A program made the translations under genes and the position numbers. Under the pieces are notes generated by a model that had not been told where the DNA came from, searched no databases, and was given only the letters and a program-made list of their open reading frames with translations. 64,000 nucleotides of DNA from JAKAGZ01 sp963748105 (GTDB taxonomy: Bacteria; Bacteroidota; Ignavibacteria; Ignavibacteriales; Ignavibacteriaceae), in NCBI GenBank assembly GCA_963748105.1, contig CAVVHP010000002.1, positions 34,584 through 98,583 of the forward strand, given 5' to 3'. Numbering within the stretch: position 1 is the stretch's first letter; each line of letters begins with the position of its first letter. This document shows, in pieces, positions 9,541-18,373 of this stretch.

Positions 9541-10433
9541 AAAACAAGTCCTATTGAAAATAATATCCCAAATATTGCGGAAAGTTTTGCTGAAATTTCA
9601 AGTGTTTTGTTTAATTCCAATCCTTTTAATGTAAAAAGCATTTTCACCAGGTTGAATGCAATTGGTAAAGTAAGATAGGGAAGAAATACCCAGTAACTAA
9701 AACTAAATTCTAAAAAAAGGAAAAGCGGTATTAGAAAAGAAATTACAAGCAAAAATATGTATTGAAATCTTGTGAAATTTTTACCGAGCAATACTGCGAG
9801 AGTATGTTTGTTGGCCGCCCGATCCTCTTCAATATCCCTGTAATTATTTACTACAAGAATATTTGTTATTAGTGCCCCAACCGGGATAGAAGCCAAAAGT
9901 GATAAAAGTGAAAAATTTTGTGTCTGTACATAGTATGTGCCGGCTGTTCCAACAATTCCGAAAAAAAGGAAAACAAAAACATCGCCTAAACCGTTATAAG
10001 CAAGAGGGAAAGGACCTGCAGTATACGCTATACCGGCAATAATTGATAACACGCCGATAATTAATACAACTTTTCCACCAACATAAACAAGATACAATCC
10101 GAGCAAAAATGCTAACAGAAAAACAAGAACACTTCCGATTTTCATTTCTTTAACAGAAATATATCCGGATGCCAGAACTCTTGTAGGGCCTTTTCTGTCC
10201 TCGTTATCTGCTCCGCTTAAAAAATCATAAAGATCATTAACAAAATTGGTACCTGTCTGAATTAATGTTGAGCAGAGCAGTGCAATAACAGAATAAAGTA
10301 AAACAAATTTACTTTCTCCAATTGCAAGTGCAGAGCCTACAATTACAGGCACAACCGAAGCCAGAAGAGTTTTAGGGCGACTGGCCAACAACCAGCTTTG
10401 AAATTTAGGAGGAACTTCTTTTTTTGATGTCAT
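9537..10433 (-). CDS. menA: 1,4-Dihydroxy-2-naphthoate polyprenyltransferase
   Basis: Integral membrane UbiA-family prenyltransferase that attaches the isoprenoid chain to DHNA. The 298-residue protein has about eight or nine hydrophobic segments and the two Asp-rich signatures: NFVNDLYDFLSGADNEDRKG and, in the second half, NNYRDIEEDRAANKHTLA. It starts five bases after menB and overlaps menC by four. Confidence 0.95.
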   Translation of the reverse strand: MTSKKEVPPKFQSWLLASRPKTLLASVVPVIVGSALAIGESKFVLLYSVIALLCSTLIQTGTNFVNDLYDFLSGADNEDRKGPTRVLASGYISVKEMKIGSVLVFLLAFLLGLYLVYVGGKVVLIIGVLSIIAGIAYTAGPFPLAYNGLGDVFVFLFFGIVGTAGTYYVQTQNFSLLSLLASIPVGALITNILVVNNYRDIEEDRAANKHTLAVLLGKNFTRFQYIFLLVISFLIPLFLFLEFSFSYWVFLPYLTLPIAFNLVKMLFTLKGLELNKTLEISAKLSAIFGILFSIGLVL

Positions 10434-10438
10434 ATTTG

Positions 10439-11272
10439 TTAGGGCAGTTTTGGGAATTTACCGAAATCAGGTTTCCTTTTTTCTAAATAAGCTTTCTTTC
10501 CTTCCTGTGCTTCTTCGCTCATATAATAAAGCAGGGTGGCATTACCGGCAAGTTCCTGTATACCTGCCTGTCCGTCCAGTTCTGCATTAAATCCTGATTT
10601 TAATAACCTGATTGACATCGGGCTGTGCTCAAGAATTTTCTTTGCCCAATTTACTCCTTCTTCCTCAAGCTTATCAACAGGAACTACTTTATTTACAAGC
10701 CCCATTGCTTCAGCTTCTTTTGCATCATATTGTTCACAAAGATACCAGATTTCACGGGCTTTCTTTTGTCCAACAATTCTGGCCAGGTAGCTTGCACCGA
10801 AACCCCCATCAAAACTTCCAACTTTTGGACCGGTTTGTCCGAAAATTGCGTTGTCTGCTGCAATGGTTAAGTCGCATACAACGTGTAAAACATGTCCGCC
10901 TCCTATTGCGTAACCTGCAACCAAGGCAATAACAGGTTTGGGAATGCTGCGGATAAGTTTTTGTAAATCGAGAACATTTAATCTTGGAACTCCATCGCCG
11001 CCGACATAACCTTTATCTCCGCGAATTCTCTGATCTCCGCCTGAACAGAAAGCATATTTCCCGTCTTTTGCCGGACCTTTTCCGGTCAAAAGTACAACTC
11101 CGATTTCCTGATCTTCCCGTGCATCAGCAAAAGCATTGTACATCTCAATTACAGTTTCCGGCCGAAAGGCGTTTCTTACCTCTGGACGGTTTATTGTAAT
11201 TTTTGCAACTCCATCCATCTTTTCATAAATAATGTCCTGGTAATCATTTACTTTTTTCCAACTAAAACTCAT
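10439..11272 (-). CDS. menB: 1,4-Dihydroxy-2-naphthoyl-CoA synthase
   Basis: Crotonase-fold enzyme closing the naphthoate ring. The 277 residues include FCSGGDQRIRGDKGY, the oxyanion-hole GYAIGGGHVLHVVCDL and GSFDGGFGASYLARIVG, the latter diagnostic for MenB against generic enoyl-CoA hydratases. The ATG at 11272 follows a 78-base gap from menH, the largest gap in the cluster, which could hold an internal promoter, though I see no clear one. Confidence 0.96.
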   Translation of the reverse strand: MSFSWKKVNDYQDIIYEKMDGVAKITINRPEVRNAFRPETVIEMYNAFADAREDQEIGVVLLTGKGPAKDGKYAFCSGGDQRIRGDKGYVGGDGVPRLNVLDLQKLIRSIPKPVIALVAGYAIGGGHVLHVVCDLTIAADNAIFGQTGPKVGSFDGGFGASYLARIVGQKKAREIWYLCEQYDAKEAEAMGLVNKVVPVDKLEEEGVNWAKKILEHSPMSIRLLKSGFNAELDGQAGIQELAGNATLLYYMSEEAQEGKKAYLEKRKPDFGKFPKLP

Positions 11273-11350
11273 ATCACTACCTTTTAAATTTTCTTGTGGG
11301 GATATTTTAAAAACTTAGAATTATACAAAAATATTGAAAATAGAGGAAAG

Positions 11351-12169
11351 TTAGAATTGTTTCAGGAAGTTATTTACTTCATAAATAAAATCATCAGGAT
11401 TTTCAATATGAGTGTTATGGCCGGCGTTTTTTATGATTTTATGTCCTGAATTCCTGATGTATTTTTCCATTGAAAAATTTATTGCCGTAAATTTATCATC
11501 AATTTCACCCGAAATTAGCAAAGTTTTAGCTTCAATTTCGCCAAGTTTATCAAAGAGAGGGGGCATTTTGCCGGTGCTGAAGCCTTTCAGAGAATTTGAA
11601 AGGCCAACCGGATTATTCTTTAATTTGTTTTCACGGATTTTCGAGATTCTTTCCGGCGCCAGATTTTTTTGTGACATAAAAAGATCAATATTCGTCCAGT
11701 AATCGACAAATTTTTCAATCGGGTTATTTAAAATAAATTTTGAAAGCTCTACATCATTTTGCACCCTCTGACTTCTGAGATTATCACCGGTTATTCCGGG
11801 AGTTGCACTTTCCAGTATCATCGCCTTAACTTTCTCAGGATATTTTATTGCGAAGTTTAATGCCGCACGTCCACCCATTGAATAACCAAGAAGAATAATT
11901 TTGTTACATCTTATATTTTCAACTACAGAATTAATCTGTTCAACAATTGAACCTGTATTGTAAAAATTAATTTCTATAGGTGATCCACTTTTGCCGTGTC
12001 CGACAAAATCCATTGTAGCGCAATTAAACCTGGGGTCGATATGCGGAATTATTTCTACCCAGTCTTGTGTAGAGCCTGTAAAACCATGGAGGAATAAGAT
12101 AAAATCAGGGGAGTTATTCTTTTCGAAAACTTCAAAATTCAATGATATATTTTGAAATTGAATTTCCAT
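11351..12169 (-). CDS. menH: SHCHC synthase-like alpha/beta hydrolase
   Basis: Expected to eliminate pyruvate from SEPHCHC to give SHCHC. The alpha/beta-hydrolase triad is visible: nucleophile Ser in LLGYSMGGRAALNFA (~residue 100), Asp in ISGEIDDKF, and His in KNAGHNTHIENPDDF near the C-terminus. Its 272 residues match MenH. The ATG abuts the menD stop with no spacer, strong evidence for co-translation. Confidence 0.9.
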   Translation of the reverse strand: MEIQFQNISLNFEVFEKNNSPDFILFLHGFTGSTQDWVEIIPHIDPRFNCATMDFVGHGKSGSPIEINFYNTGSIVEQINSVVENIRCNKIILLGYSMGGRAALNFAIKYPEKVKAMILESATPGITGDNLRSQRVQNDVELSKFILNNPIEKFVDYWTNIDLFMSQKNLAPERISKIRENKLKNNPVGLSNSLKGFSTGKMPPLFDKLGEIEAKTLLISGEIDDKFTAINFSMEKYIRNSGHKIIKNAGHNTHIENPDDFIYEVNNFLKQF

Positions 12170-13942
12170 TTAGCTCAACTTTTTTGAAACATCATTCCAA
12201 AATTTCTGACGGAGCTTTAATGATTGTTTAGAATTTGTTTTTACTTCTATTACTGAAAAAGATTTTGATTTTAATGCTCTTCTAAATGAAGTACGAAAAT
12301 CATTCCAGCTTTTTATCTTGTTAAATTTTCCCCCGTAAGCTTTTACAAAATGTGAAAAATTAAGGTTGTGAGAAGCAATAAAATAATCTTTAAAAAAATT
12401 GCCATATTTTGAAATGGGAAGCACTTCAAAAATTCCGCCCCCATCATTATTTACCAGAATTACAATAAGTGGAATTTTGAAGTTTTTTGCGGCCAGGAGT
12501 CCGTTCAAATCGTAATAAAATGCAAGATCGCCCGTAATCAATATAGTTGGTTCTTTACTCTGAACTGCGATGCCCAGAGCAGTTGAAGTAATACCGTCTA
12601 TTCCGCTTGCTCCACGATTATTATAAACCGAAAGTTCCTTTTCAGAATTTGAAGCAAAATAATCAAAGTCTCTAACGGGCATACTGTTAGAAATCATAAG
12701 TTTTGAATTTTTCGGAATTAAATTCATAATTACAGAGACGAGTCTGCCTTCGTTCAAGGAAGTGGAATTCTCAATTATTCTTCTTTTTATCTCAGACGCA
12801 ATTCTGTCAGCTGAGAGAAAAATGTTAAGCCAGCTTTTATTCTTTTCTTCTGTGATTTTGCTATCCAGAAATTCATTCATCTTCCTGCAAAAAATATATG
12901 GCTTACATCCAATTGCTGCTATCGATTTATTTGAAGGATCAAACCAATCGCCGTAATCGTTTATCATAAATCTCGGTGCAGTGCATTGTCCAAGGAAAGT
13001 TTCAAGAGCTTTTGATGTAACAGTTCGTCCAAAATGTAAAATAAAATCGGGCTGATTATTCTTAGCAAATTTATCCGAGCGGAGTACTGCATCGAAATTA
13101 GATAAAATATTGTCTTTTTTGTGTTTCCCAAATCTTATGTTTGAACAGCCGTCCGCAAGAACCGGTACATTTAATTTATTGGACAGTTTTGAAATTTCAA
13201 AAGGGAAGTCAGGATTATAATTCTCGGGACCAGCAATTATTAAAATCTTTTTTGAATTTAATAAGTGTTTTGAAATTTTTCTGAACCACTTCTCAGAAAA
13301 TATATTGCCCGATTTTACTTCGGTGAATTTGTCTTTATCTATACTTGCTTTTTTTGCTGAATCTAAAAGCCTTTTTGAAATATCATCAGTATAGGTTTTG
13401 GGCTCAAAAGGTTTTTTGAAAGGAAAATTTAAATGAACAGGACCTTTTAATGTAAGAAAACTTTCCCGAAATGCCCGGCGTGCACATACTTTTATATGCT
13501 TAATACCTTGCTGGTTTGCTTCGGGTAATCCAACCGGGCAAAACCACCTGATATGATTTTTGTAAATATTGTGCTGGTTTATCGTCTGGTTTGCGCCCAC
13601 ACCAATTAGTTCCGACGGACGATCGGCAGTACAGATAATTAAAGGTATCCTTTGCTGATAAGCCTCAATTATTGCAGGATAGAATTCCGCTGTTGCCGTA
13701 CCGGACGTACAAATTAGTATAACCGGTGTATTTGTTGATTTTGCGAGTCCTAGTGCAAAAAAAGCGCTGCTTCTTTCATCTATATTTATAAATGATTTTA
13801 TCTTTTTATTTTTGGCAGCTGCAAGTGTTAAAGGCGTGCTTCTTGATCCGGGAGAAATACAGGCATATTTAATTCCAACCGAAACCAGTTCATTTAAAAA
13901 TGTCTCAGCCCACAGAATGTTTCGATTAACTTTAATTTTCAT
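12170..13942 (-). CDS. menD: SEPHCHC synthase
   Basis: ThDP-dependent condensation of isochorismate with 2-oxoglutarate. The 590 residues carry the N-terminal PYR domain with ISPGSRSTPLTLAA and TSGTATAEFYPAIIEA, and the C-terminal PP domain with ITGDLAFYYDLNGLLAA and VNNDGGGIFEVLP. Its 5' end overlaps menF by 11 bases and its stop touches the menH start. Confidence 0.96.
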   Translation of the reverse strand: MKIKVNRNILWAETFLNELVSVGIKYACISPGSRSTPLTLAAAKNKKIKSFINIDERSSAFFALGLAKSTNTPVILICTSGTATAEFYPAIIEAYQQRIPLIICTADRPSELIGVGANQTINQHNIYKNHIRWFCPVGLPEANQQGIKHIKVCARRAFRESFLTLKGPVHLNFPFKKPFEPKTYTDDISKRLLDSAKKASIDKDKFTEVKSGNIFSEKWFRKISKHLLNSKKILIIAGPENYNPDFPFEISKLSNKLNVPVLADGCSNIRFGKHKKDNILSNFDAVLRSDKFAKNNQPDFILHFGRTVTSKALETFLGQCTAPRFMINDYGDWFDPSNKSIAAIGCKPYIFCRKMNEFLDSKITEEKNKSWLNIFLSADRIASEIKRRIIENSTSLNEGRLVSVIMNLIPKNSKLMISNSMPVRDFDYFASNSEKELSVYNNRGASGIDGITSTALGIAVQSKEPTILITGDLAFYYDLNGLLAAKNFKIPLIVILVNNDGGGIFEVLPISKYGNFFKDYFIASHNLNFSHFVKAYGGKFNKIKSWNDFRTSFRRALKSKSFSVIEVKTNSKQSLKLRQKFWNDVSKKLS

Positions 13943-15347
13943 CCTTAAATAAAGTCATAACTGGTTTTAATTTCAATTCGGTTTCGGAAAATTCTGAACC
14001 TGGATCGGAATTGTTTACAATCCCGCTTCCGGCGTATGCCACTATTTTTGTACCTGTTGATACCGCAGAACGCAGGGCAACAACAAATTCTCCTTCATTA
14101 TCAAAATTAAAAAAGCCAATTATGCCTGAATATAATCCTCTTCTAAAGTTCTCTGACTTTTTTATAACTCGCAAAGCAGCATCTTTGGGAGAACCACAAA
14201 TTGCAGGTGTAGGATAAAGTCCTTTCAGCAAATTAAACATTGAAAAATTATTTTCGAGTTTTGCAGTAACAAAAGTATGCAGATGCTGAATGTTCGAGAG
14301 TTTTTTTATTGAAAGGTTATTATGAATTTCAATTTCATTTGAAAAACCGGATAATGAATCTTTAATATGTTCAACAACAAAATTATGTTCCGCAATATCC
14401 TTTTCGCTCGAAAGAAGCATCCTTTCAAATTCTTTGTCTTCTTTTTCATTTTTTCCTCGTGGAGCAGAGCCCGCAAGCGCATCAAATTCCACTATATTGC
14501 CTTTAAACCTTCCAAGCGTTTCGGGTGTTGCTCCAAAAAAGGTGGAATTATTTTTTCTAAAAATAAAAAGACTGCATCCGGAATAATTTTTCTTGAACGA
14601 ATTGATAATTCCTTCAAAGCCGGGTTCAGCAGACAGGAACAGAGTAACTTTACGCGCAAGTACCACTTTTTGAATTTTCCTTTCATCAATCCTGTCAAGC
14701 GCTTCAGAAATCATCTGCTTCCATTTCTTTTTGTCTTTTGGAGAGTTCCCTTCAATTTTGTTGATAGCAGGGAGAGATACAGGAGTATTTGATTTTTGCC
14801 TGCAGATATTATCAAGCTTTATTCTAAATTGATTTACCAGTTGCTCAATCGGCTTTTTCGGATTGTGTAGAAAATTTAATACTAATAGATTATCATTCCC
14901 ATTATTAAAGAACATAATTGCCGGAACAAACCAGGTGGAATCCTGAAAGTCTTTCCATTCATTTTCGGCATGTTCGACCATGAACTTCATCCCGCCAACA
15001 AAAAGCGGAATTTTTTTCCCGGCAAATTTTTCACGGTTGCTTACAGTTTTATCTTTCCATCCGTTTAATTTTTTATAAGTGATGGCAAATCTGCCATCCC
15101 CTGATTCAGTGATATCTAAAATGTTTTCTACAGCAAAAATTTTAAATTGATTTTCGGACTGTTCAAAATAGAAAGATATTTGTGAGTTTTTCAGATAATC
15201 ATCAATTTTACCGTTGCTATTGATTACCCCGGCATCAAAAACAAAACTAATGAGTATATTTTCAGTATTATGATTTTTTATAGCTGCTTCATTCTCAATG
15301 AGAAAGCTGTTAAATAATTCGGTAGCCTGGGTAATTAACTTTTCCAT
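13932..15347 (-). CDS. menF: Isochorismate synthase
   Basis: Chorismate-binding enzyme committing chorismate to menaquinone. The C-terminal half of the 471 residues contains LYPTPAICGSPKDAAL, FVVALRSA and YAGSGIVNNSDPGSEFSETE, the isochorismate-synthase version of the chorismate fold; the N-terminal 180 residues are the usual divergent part. It is first in the men operon and has a well-placed promoter immediately upstream (15368-15398). An entC/pchA role is unlikely because menD overlaps it. Confidence 0.94.
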   Translation of the reverse strand: MEKLITQATELFNSFLIENEAAIKNHNTENILISFVFDAGVINSNGKIDDYLKNSQISFYFEQSENQFKIFAVENILDITESGDGRFAITYKKLNGWKDKTVSNREKFAGKKIPLFVGGMKFMVEHAENEWKDFQDSTWFVPAIMFFNNGNDNLLVLNFLHNPKKPIEQLVNQFRIKLDNICRQKSNTPVSLPAINKIEGNSPKDKKKWKQMISEALDRIDERKIQKVVLARKVTLFLSAEPGFEGIINSFKKNYSGCSLFIFRKNNSTFFGATPETLGRFKGNIVEFDALAGSAPRGKNEKEDKEFERMLLSSEKDIAEHNFVVEHIKDSLSGFSNEIEIHNNLSIKKLSNIQHLHTFVTAKLENNFSMFNLLKGLYPTPAICGSPKDAALRVIKKSENFRRGLYSGIIGFFNFDNEGEFVVALRSAVSTGTKIVAYAGSGIVNNSDPGSEFSETELKLKPVMTLFKDEN

Positions 15348-15367
15348 TATTCCATAAAATTATTGTG

Positions 15368-15398
15368 CAAATATATATGTATTGATAAAAGTTAGCAA
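15368..15398 (-). promoter_or_regulatory. Probable promoter of the men operon
   Basis: On the minus strand TTG (15398-15396) is followed after exactly 20 bases by TATATTTG (15375-15368), matching the Bacteroidota -33/-7 consensus (TTTG / TAnnTTTG). The -7 box ends 20 bases before the menF ATG. The same element with the same spacing precedes the gene at 21862. Confidence 0.6.
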
Positions 15399-15417
15399 TT
15401 TAGTTGGCAGGTACATA

Positions 15418-16374
15418 TTAAAAAACGATATCCTGTTCAATTGTTTCCAGAATTCTAAGATAGCTGTCATATCTTTCCGGTGAGATTTTTTCTTTCTCAA
15501 CTGCTTCAATAACGGCGCATCCCGGTTCGTGAAGGTGTGTGCAGGTATTAAATCTGCAGTCCAATGCAAAATCAGAGAATTCTATAAAATAGTGCCCCAG
15601 ATCCTCTTTTCTAATTCCAAAGGGATCAATTTCACGCACGCCGGGAGTATCAATTATGAATGTGTTATTTTCGGCTTCTATCATTATACTGGTTACGGTT
15701 GTATGTTTGCCCTTATCTGTAAAATTACTGATTTCACCAACTCCAAGATTTAGATCTGGGAACATTTTATTGATTATTGAAGATTTACCAACTCCTGATT
15801 GTCCCCAGAAAAGATTTTTTTTATTGGCGAGAGTTTTTTTTATAGCATCAATTCCGGAATTATTAATGACACTTGATCTAAAAACTTTGTAACCTATATT
15901 TTCATAAATCGCTGCCCAATCATCTATTAGATTTTCTTCATCCAGATCGGTTTTATTAATGATAATGTATGGTTTTATCCCGGAACTTTCTGCAGTTACA
16001 AGAAACCGATCAATTACTTTGTTATTAAAATAGGGAAGTACGACGCTGCTAATAATAAAAAGAGAATCGATATTTGCTGCAATAACCTGTTCAAGTCTTT
16101 CACCTCGGTACCCGGCTCCTTTTATTTTGGGAGACTTGCGTGAAATATAATTTTCTCTTATTTCAATTTTACTTATTACGCCGGAATTTTCGTCAGCATT
16201 TTCGAAGTCTACAAAGTCGCCAACTACAGCAATGTCAGTTTTATATAGTTTATTTCTTTTTAATTTAAAATCGTTTTTAAACTTCCCCTTCAAGCTGCAC
16301 CTGATCTCATTACCTCCGCTTAAGGGGAGTACGTAGTAATCTTTGCTTTCTATCCGACAAATTACGCCTTTAAT
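15418..16374 (-). CDS. rsgA: Ribosome small-subunit GTPase RsgA with probable ATT start
   Basis: Circularly permuted GTPase acting in late 30S maturation. Seen: N-terminal OB-fold, G4 IINKTDLDE, G1 GQSGVGKSSIIN, G3 DTPGVREIDPFG, and the zinc knuckle CRFNTCTHLHEPGC at the C-terminus. The first canonical start codon is TTG at 16293, but that would remove the first OB strand. Reading upstream in frame gives KGVICRIESKDYYVLPLSGG directly after an ATT codon at 16374, matching the MKG...Y.V start of Bacteroidota RsgA. GGAGGT lies three bases before the ATT, and a stop blocks the frame further up with no ATG, GTG or TTG between. I therefore place the start at 16374 (318 residues); a miscalled base in an ATG is the alternative. 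Confidence 0.85.
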   Translation of the reverse strand: MKGVICRIESKDYYVLPLSGGNEIRCSLKGKFKNDFKLKRNKLYKTDIAVVGDFVDFENADENSGVISKIEIRENYISRKSPKIKGAGYRGERLEQVIAANIDSLFIISSVVLPYFNNKVIDRFLVTAESSGIKPYIIINKTDLDEENLIDDWAAIYENIGYKVFRSSVINNSGIDAIKKTLANKKNLFWGQSGVGKSSIINKMFPDLNLGVGEISNFTDKGKHTTVTSIMIEAENNTFIIDTPGVREIDPFGIRKEDLGHYFIEFSDFALDCRFNTCTHLHEPGCAVIEAVEKEKISPERYDSYLRILETIEQDIVF

Positions 16375-16392
16375 GAGACCTCCATTTAAAAT

Positions 16393-16423
16393 AAAAAAGC
16401 GCTATACTTAAAAAATATAGCGC
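16393..16423 (-). terminator. Terminator/attenuator-like hairpin directly before rsgA
   Basis: Arms GCGCTATA (16399-16406) and TATAGCGC (16416-16423) with a 9-base loop, followed on the minus strand by TTTTTTATTTT. It lies after the porV-like gene stop (16454) and only about ten bases before the rsgA ribosome binding site, so it either insulates the two genes or acts as an attenuator on read-through into rsgA. Confidence 0.8.
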
Positions 16424-16453
16424 CTGATTGTTTAAGTCAAATTGAGTGATTTC

Positions 16454-17887
16454 TTAAAACCTGTAAGTCATTCCCAAAATAACCCTATTGGTTTTAATAT
16501 CCTGGAATGTACGTGAAACATTAGTCCCGTAATTATCTCCGTAATTTTTCCACCATCCGTGGGCAAAACCAATATCTACGCTAACTGTCTGATCAACGAG
16601 AAATCCAATTCCGGCTGTAACAAATTTCCTGTCATATTCAGAAGGATCATTCTTATAAGCTGAAGGCTGCAAAATAAATCCGCCTCTTAATCTTAATCCA
16701 ATAACCGGAATTGTATATTCTGCGCCGGCATTCAGGTTTATAACCGAACCAAGAGTTGTTGTAATATCTTTATTCAAACCGGCAACATATTCATCGCTTA
16801 AGCCTTTAGCATTTTTATATTCCATCTGGGAATAATCAATTAACGTTGCCTGTGCACTTACAATCAAGCCAGTAATATTAACAGAAAAACCGGCTCCAAG
16901 TTCAAATGGTGTAACAATATCATATTCAACCTGGTCACTATATTTGCTTGTTGACAGATTATATGATGTCCCTGTATTAAAATCACTTCGTCCGTTTACA
17001 GTAAATTTTTCTTTAATAGTATGAAATTTAGGGAATTGAACCGTTGCACCGAATCTTGCAAAATTATTCATCTGGTACAAAATACCCAGTTTTGCGTCCC
17101 ATCCTTTAATATCCCAATCCAGTATCCTGTTTAAATAAAATGTTTGAAAATCTCTTGTCTGTGGTTCGCCTGCAGCAGTTTCGCCCTGGTAAATATCGTG
17201 TGTATCATCTTCATAATAATCATTGTTTGATGTATAGCTTCCGGTGATGTAATCGAAATTAATTCCAACAAAGAAATTTTTATAAACCTCTATGGCTCCT
17301 GTAAACGCAAGGTTATTAACTGAGCCTGAAGAAAGAATGCTTCCACTCTGGTTCAGGTTTCCGTTTATGGGAGTCTGATTTAATGTATCAGTAAGATAAA
17401 GATCATAAGGTACGTCGGAGTCAAGCAGATTCTGAATCATAGAATTATTCCCGCTGTTGAAACCGTTAAATTTTAAAGCCCCGGTAAGGTCTTTACTGGT
17501 GTGATAGGAAATTCCAAATACAAGGCTGCCTTGGTATGTTGGAAAGGGAATTGCGAGACTCACTCTGTTAAGTCTTGTCTGTGTATTAGATTCATTTGAA
17601 TTTTGTCCGAAAAAAGAAGTCGAATTCTGAAATTTATTATAATCCAGATTACCTGATAATTCTATTCTTTTTAGTAAACCTAGTCCTGCAGGATTATAAA
17701 ATGCTGCAGATGCATCATCACTCAATCCAATATAACTATCTCCCATTCCAAGAGCCCTTGCGCTGACTCCCAATCCGGGAAGTCCGAGTCTTAAGGCATC
17801 ACTGATATTTTGTGCGTTAGTGTTTATTGCAAAAAGAAAAATAATTGCTGCCGAAAGCTTTGCTAAATTAGAATAAAAGCTTTTCAT
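16454..17887 (-). CDS. PorV/FadL-like outer membrane beta-barrel protein
   Basis: A 477-residue secreted protein with a signal peptide (hydrophobic residues ~8-22, cleavage after NTNAQ) and the PorV/PorQ/UPF0164 N-terminal signature SARALGMGDSYIGLSDDASA followed by AFYNPAGLGLL. Alternating polar/hydrophobic strands and an aromatic C-terminus (MTYRF) fit an outer-membrane barrel. T9SS PorV is a shuttle for cargo, while FadL relatives transport hydrophobic compounds; the sequence cannot decide. It overlaps the upstream lipoprotein gene by four bases, so the three genes 19279-16454 look like one operon. Confidence 0.8.
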   Translation of the reverse strand: MKSFYSNLAKLSAAIIFLFAINTNAQNISDALRLGLPGLGVSARALGMGDSYIGLSDDASAAFYNPAGLGLLKRIELSGNLDYNKFQNSTSFFGQNSNESNTQTRLNRVSLAIPFPTYQGSLVFGISYHTSKDLTGALKFNGFNSGNNSMIQNLLDSDVPYDLYLTDTLNQTPINGNLNQSGSILSSGSVNNLAFTGAIEVYKNFFVGINFDYITGSYTSNNDYYEDDTHDIYQGETAAGEPQTRDFQTFYLNRILDWDIKGWDAKLGILYQMNNFARFGATVQFPKFHTIKEKFTVNGRSDFNTGTSYNLSTSKYSDQVEYDIVTPFELGAGFSVNITGLIVSAQATLIDYSQMEYKNAKGLSDEYVAGLNKDITTTLGSVINLNAGAEYTIPVIGLRLRGGFILQPSAYKNDPSEYDRKFVTAGIGFLVDQTVSVDIGFAHGWWKNYGDNYGTNVSRTFQDIKTNRVILGMTYRF

Positions 17888-18369
17888 CTGCTCCTCCCTC
17901 TATCTTTGTCTGTTTTTCTGGAACCATTATTATTTCTTAAATTTTTTGAATCAGAGGACCTGTTATCTGATTGTGTGGAAGTTGTTGTGCCTGTATTCCC
18001 TGTACTTCCTTTGTTAACGCTTCCGCTTTGAGAACTTCTGGATGCGGGATCTGTGAATAAATTCCATATAGTCCTGGTTACTGATCCTCTTCCATTCCCA
18101 ATATTTCTTAAAGATGAAATATTTGTATTACCATCCCTGTTAACATCATTACCGTTAGTTGTAGGAAGTGATAAATCAAACCACCACGGAGAATCATAAT
18201 AGTATGCGTATCCGCCAAAATAGGGATCTGAATAAAAGCCGGTGTTGTTATCATAATTTTCATTGTTTGGCAACTGAGGTTGCGATGGATCCCAGATTAC
18301 TGTGTAACAACCTGTGATAGAAAATGTGAGCAAAAAGATTGCTGCAATATTTAATAAATATTTTTTCAT
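17884..18369 (-). CDS. Lipoprotein, Asn/Ser/Arg-rich, unknown function
   Basis: Start chosen at ATG 18369 because it gives a textbook lipoprotein signal (MKKYLLNIAAIFLLTFSITG then Cys ~21). The mature part opens with YTVIWDPSQPQLPNN, has a Tyr-rich stretch (GGYAYYYDSPWW), then a low-complexity Ser/Thr/Asn/Gly tail ending in basic residues (KTDKDRGRSR). The first mature residues Cys-Tyr-Thr recur in the gene just upstream, and both tails are basic, suggesting duplication. It lies four bases after that gene and overlaps the PorV-like gene by four bases. No known domain is recognised. Confidence 0.7.
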   Translation of the reverse strand: MKKYLLNIAAIFLLTFSITGCYTVIWDPSQPQLPNNENYDNNTGFYSDPYFGGYAYYYDSPWWFDLSLPTTNGNDVNRDGNTNISSLRNIGNGRGSVTRTIWNLFTDPASRSSQSGSVNKGSTGNTGTTTSTQSDNRSSDSKNLRNNNGSRKTDKDRGRSR

Positions 18370-18373
18370 TTTA

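Noticed and set aside
10536..11199. Overlapping rightward open frames inside menB
   Set aside because: menB is unambiguous on the other strand; these frames show only reverse-complement composition.
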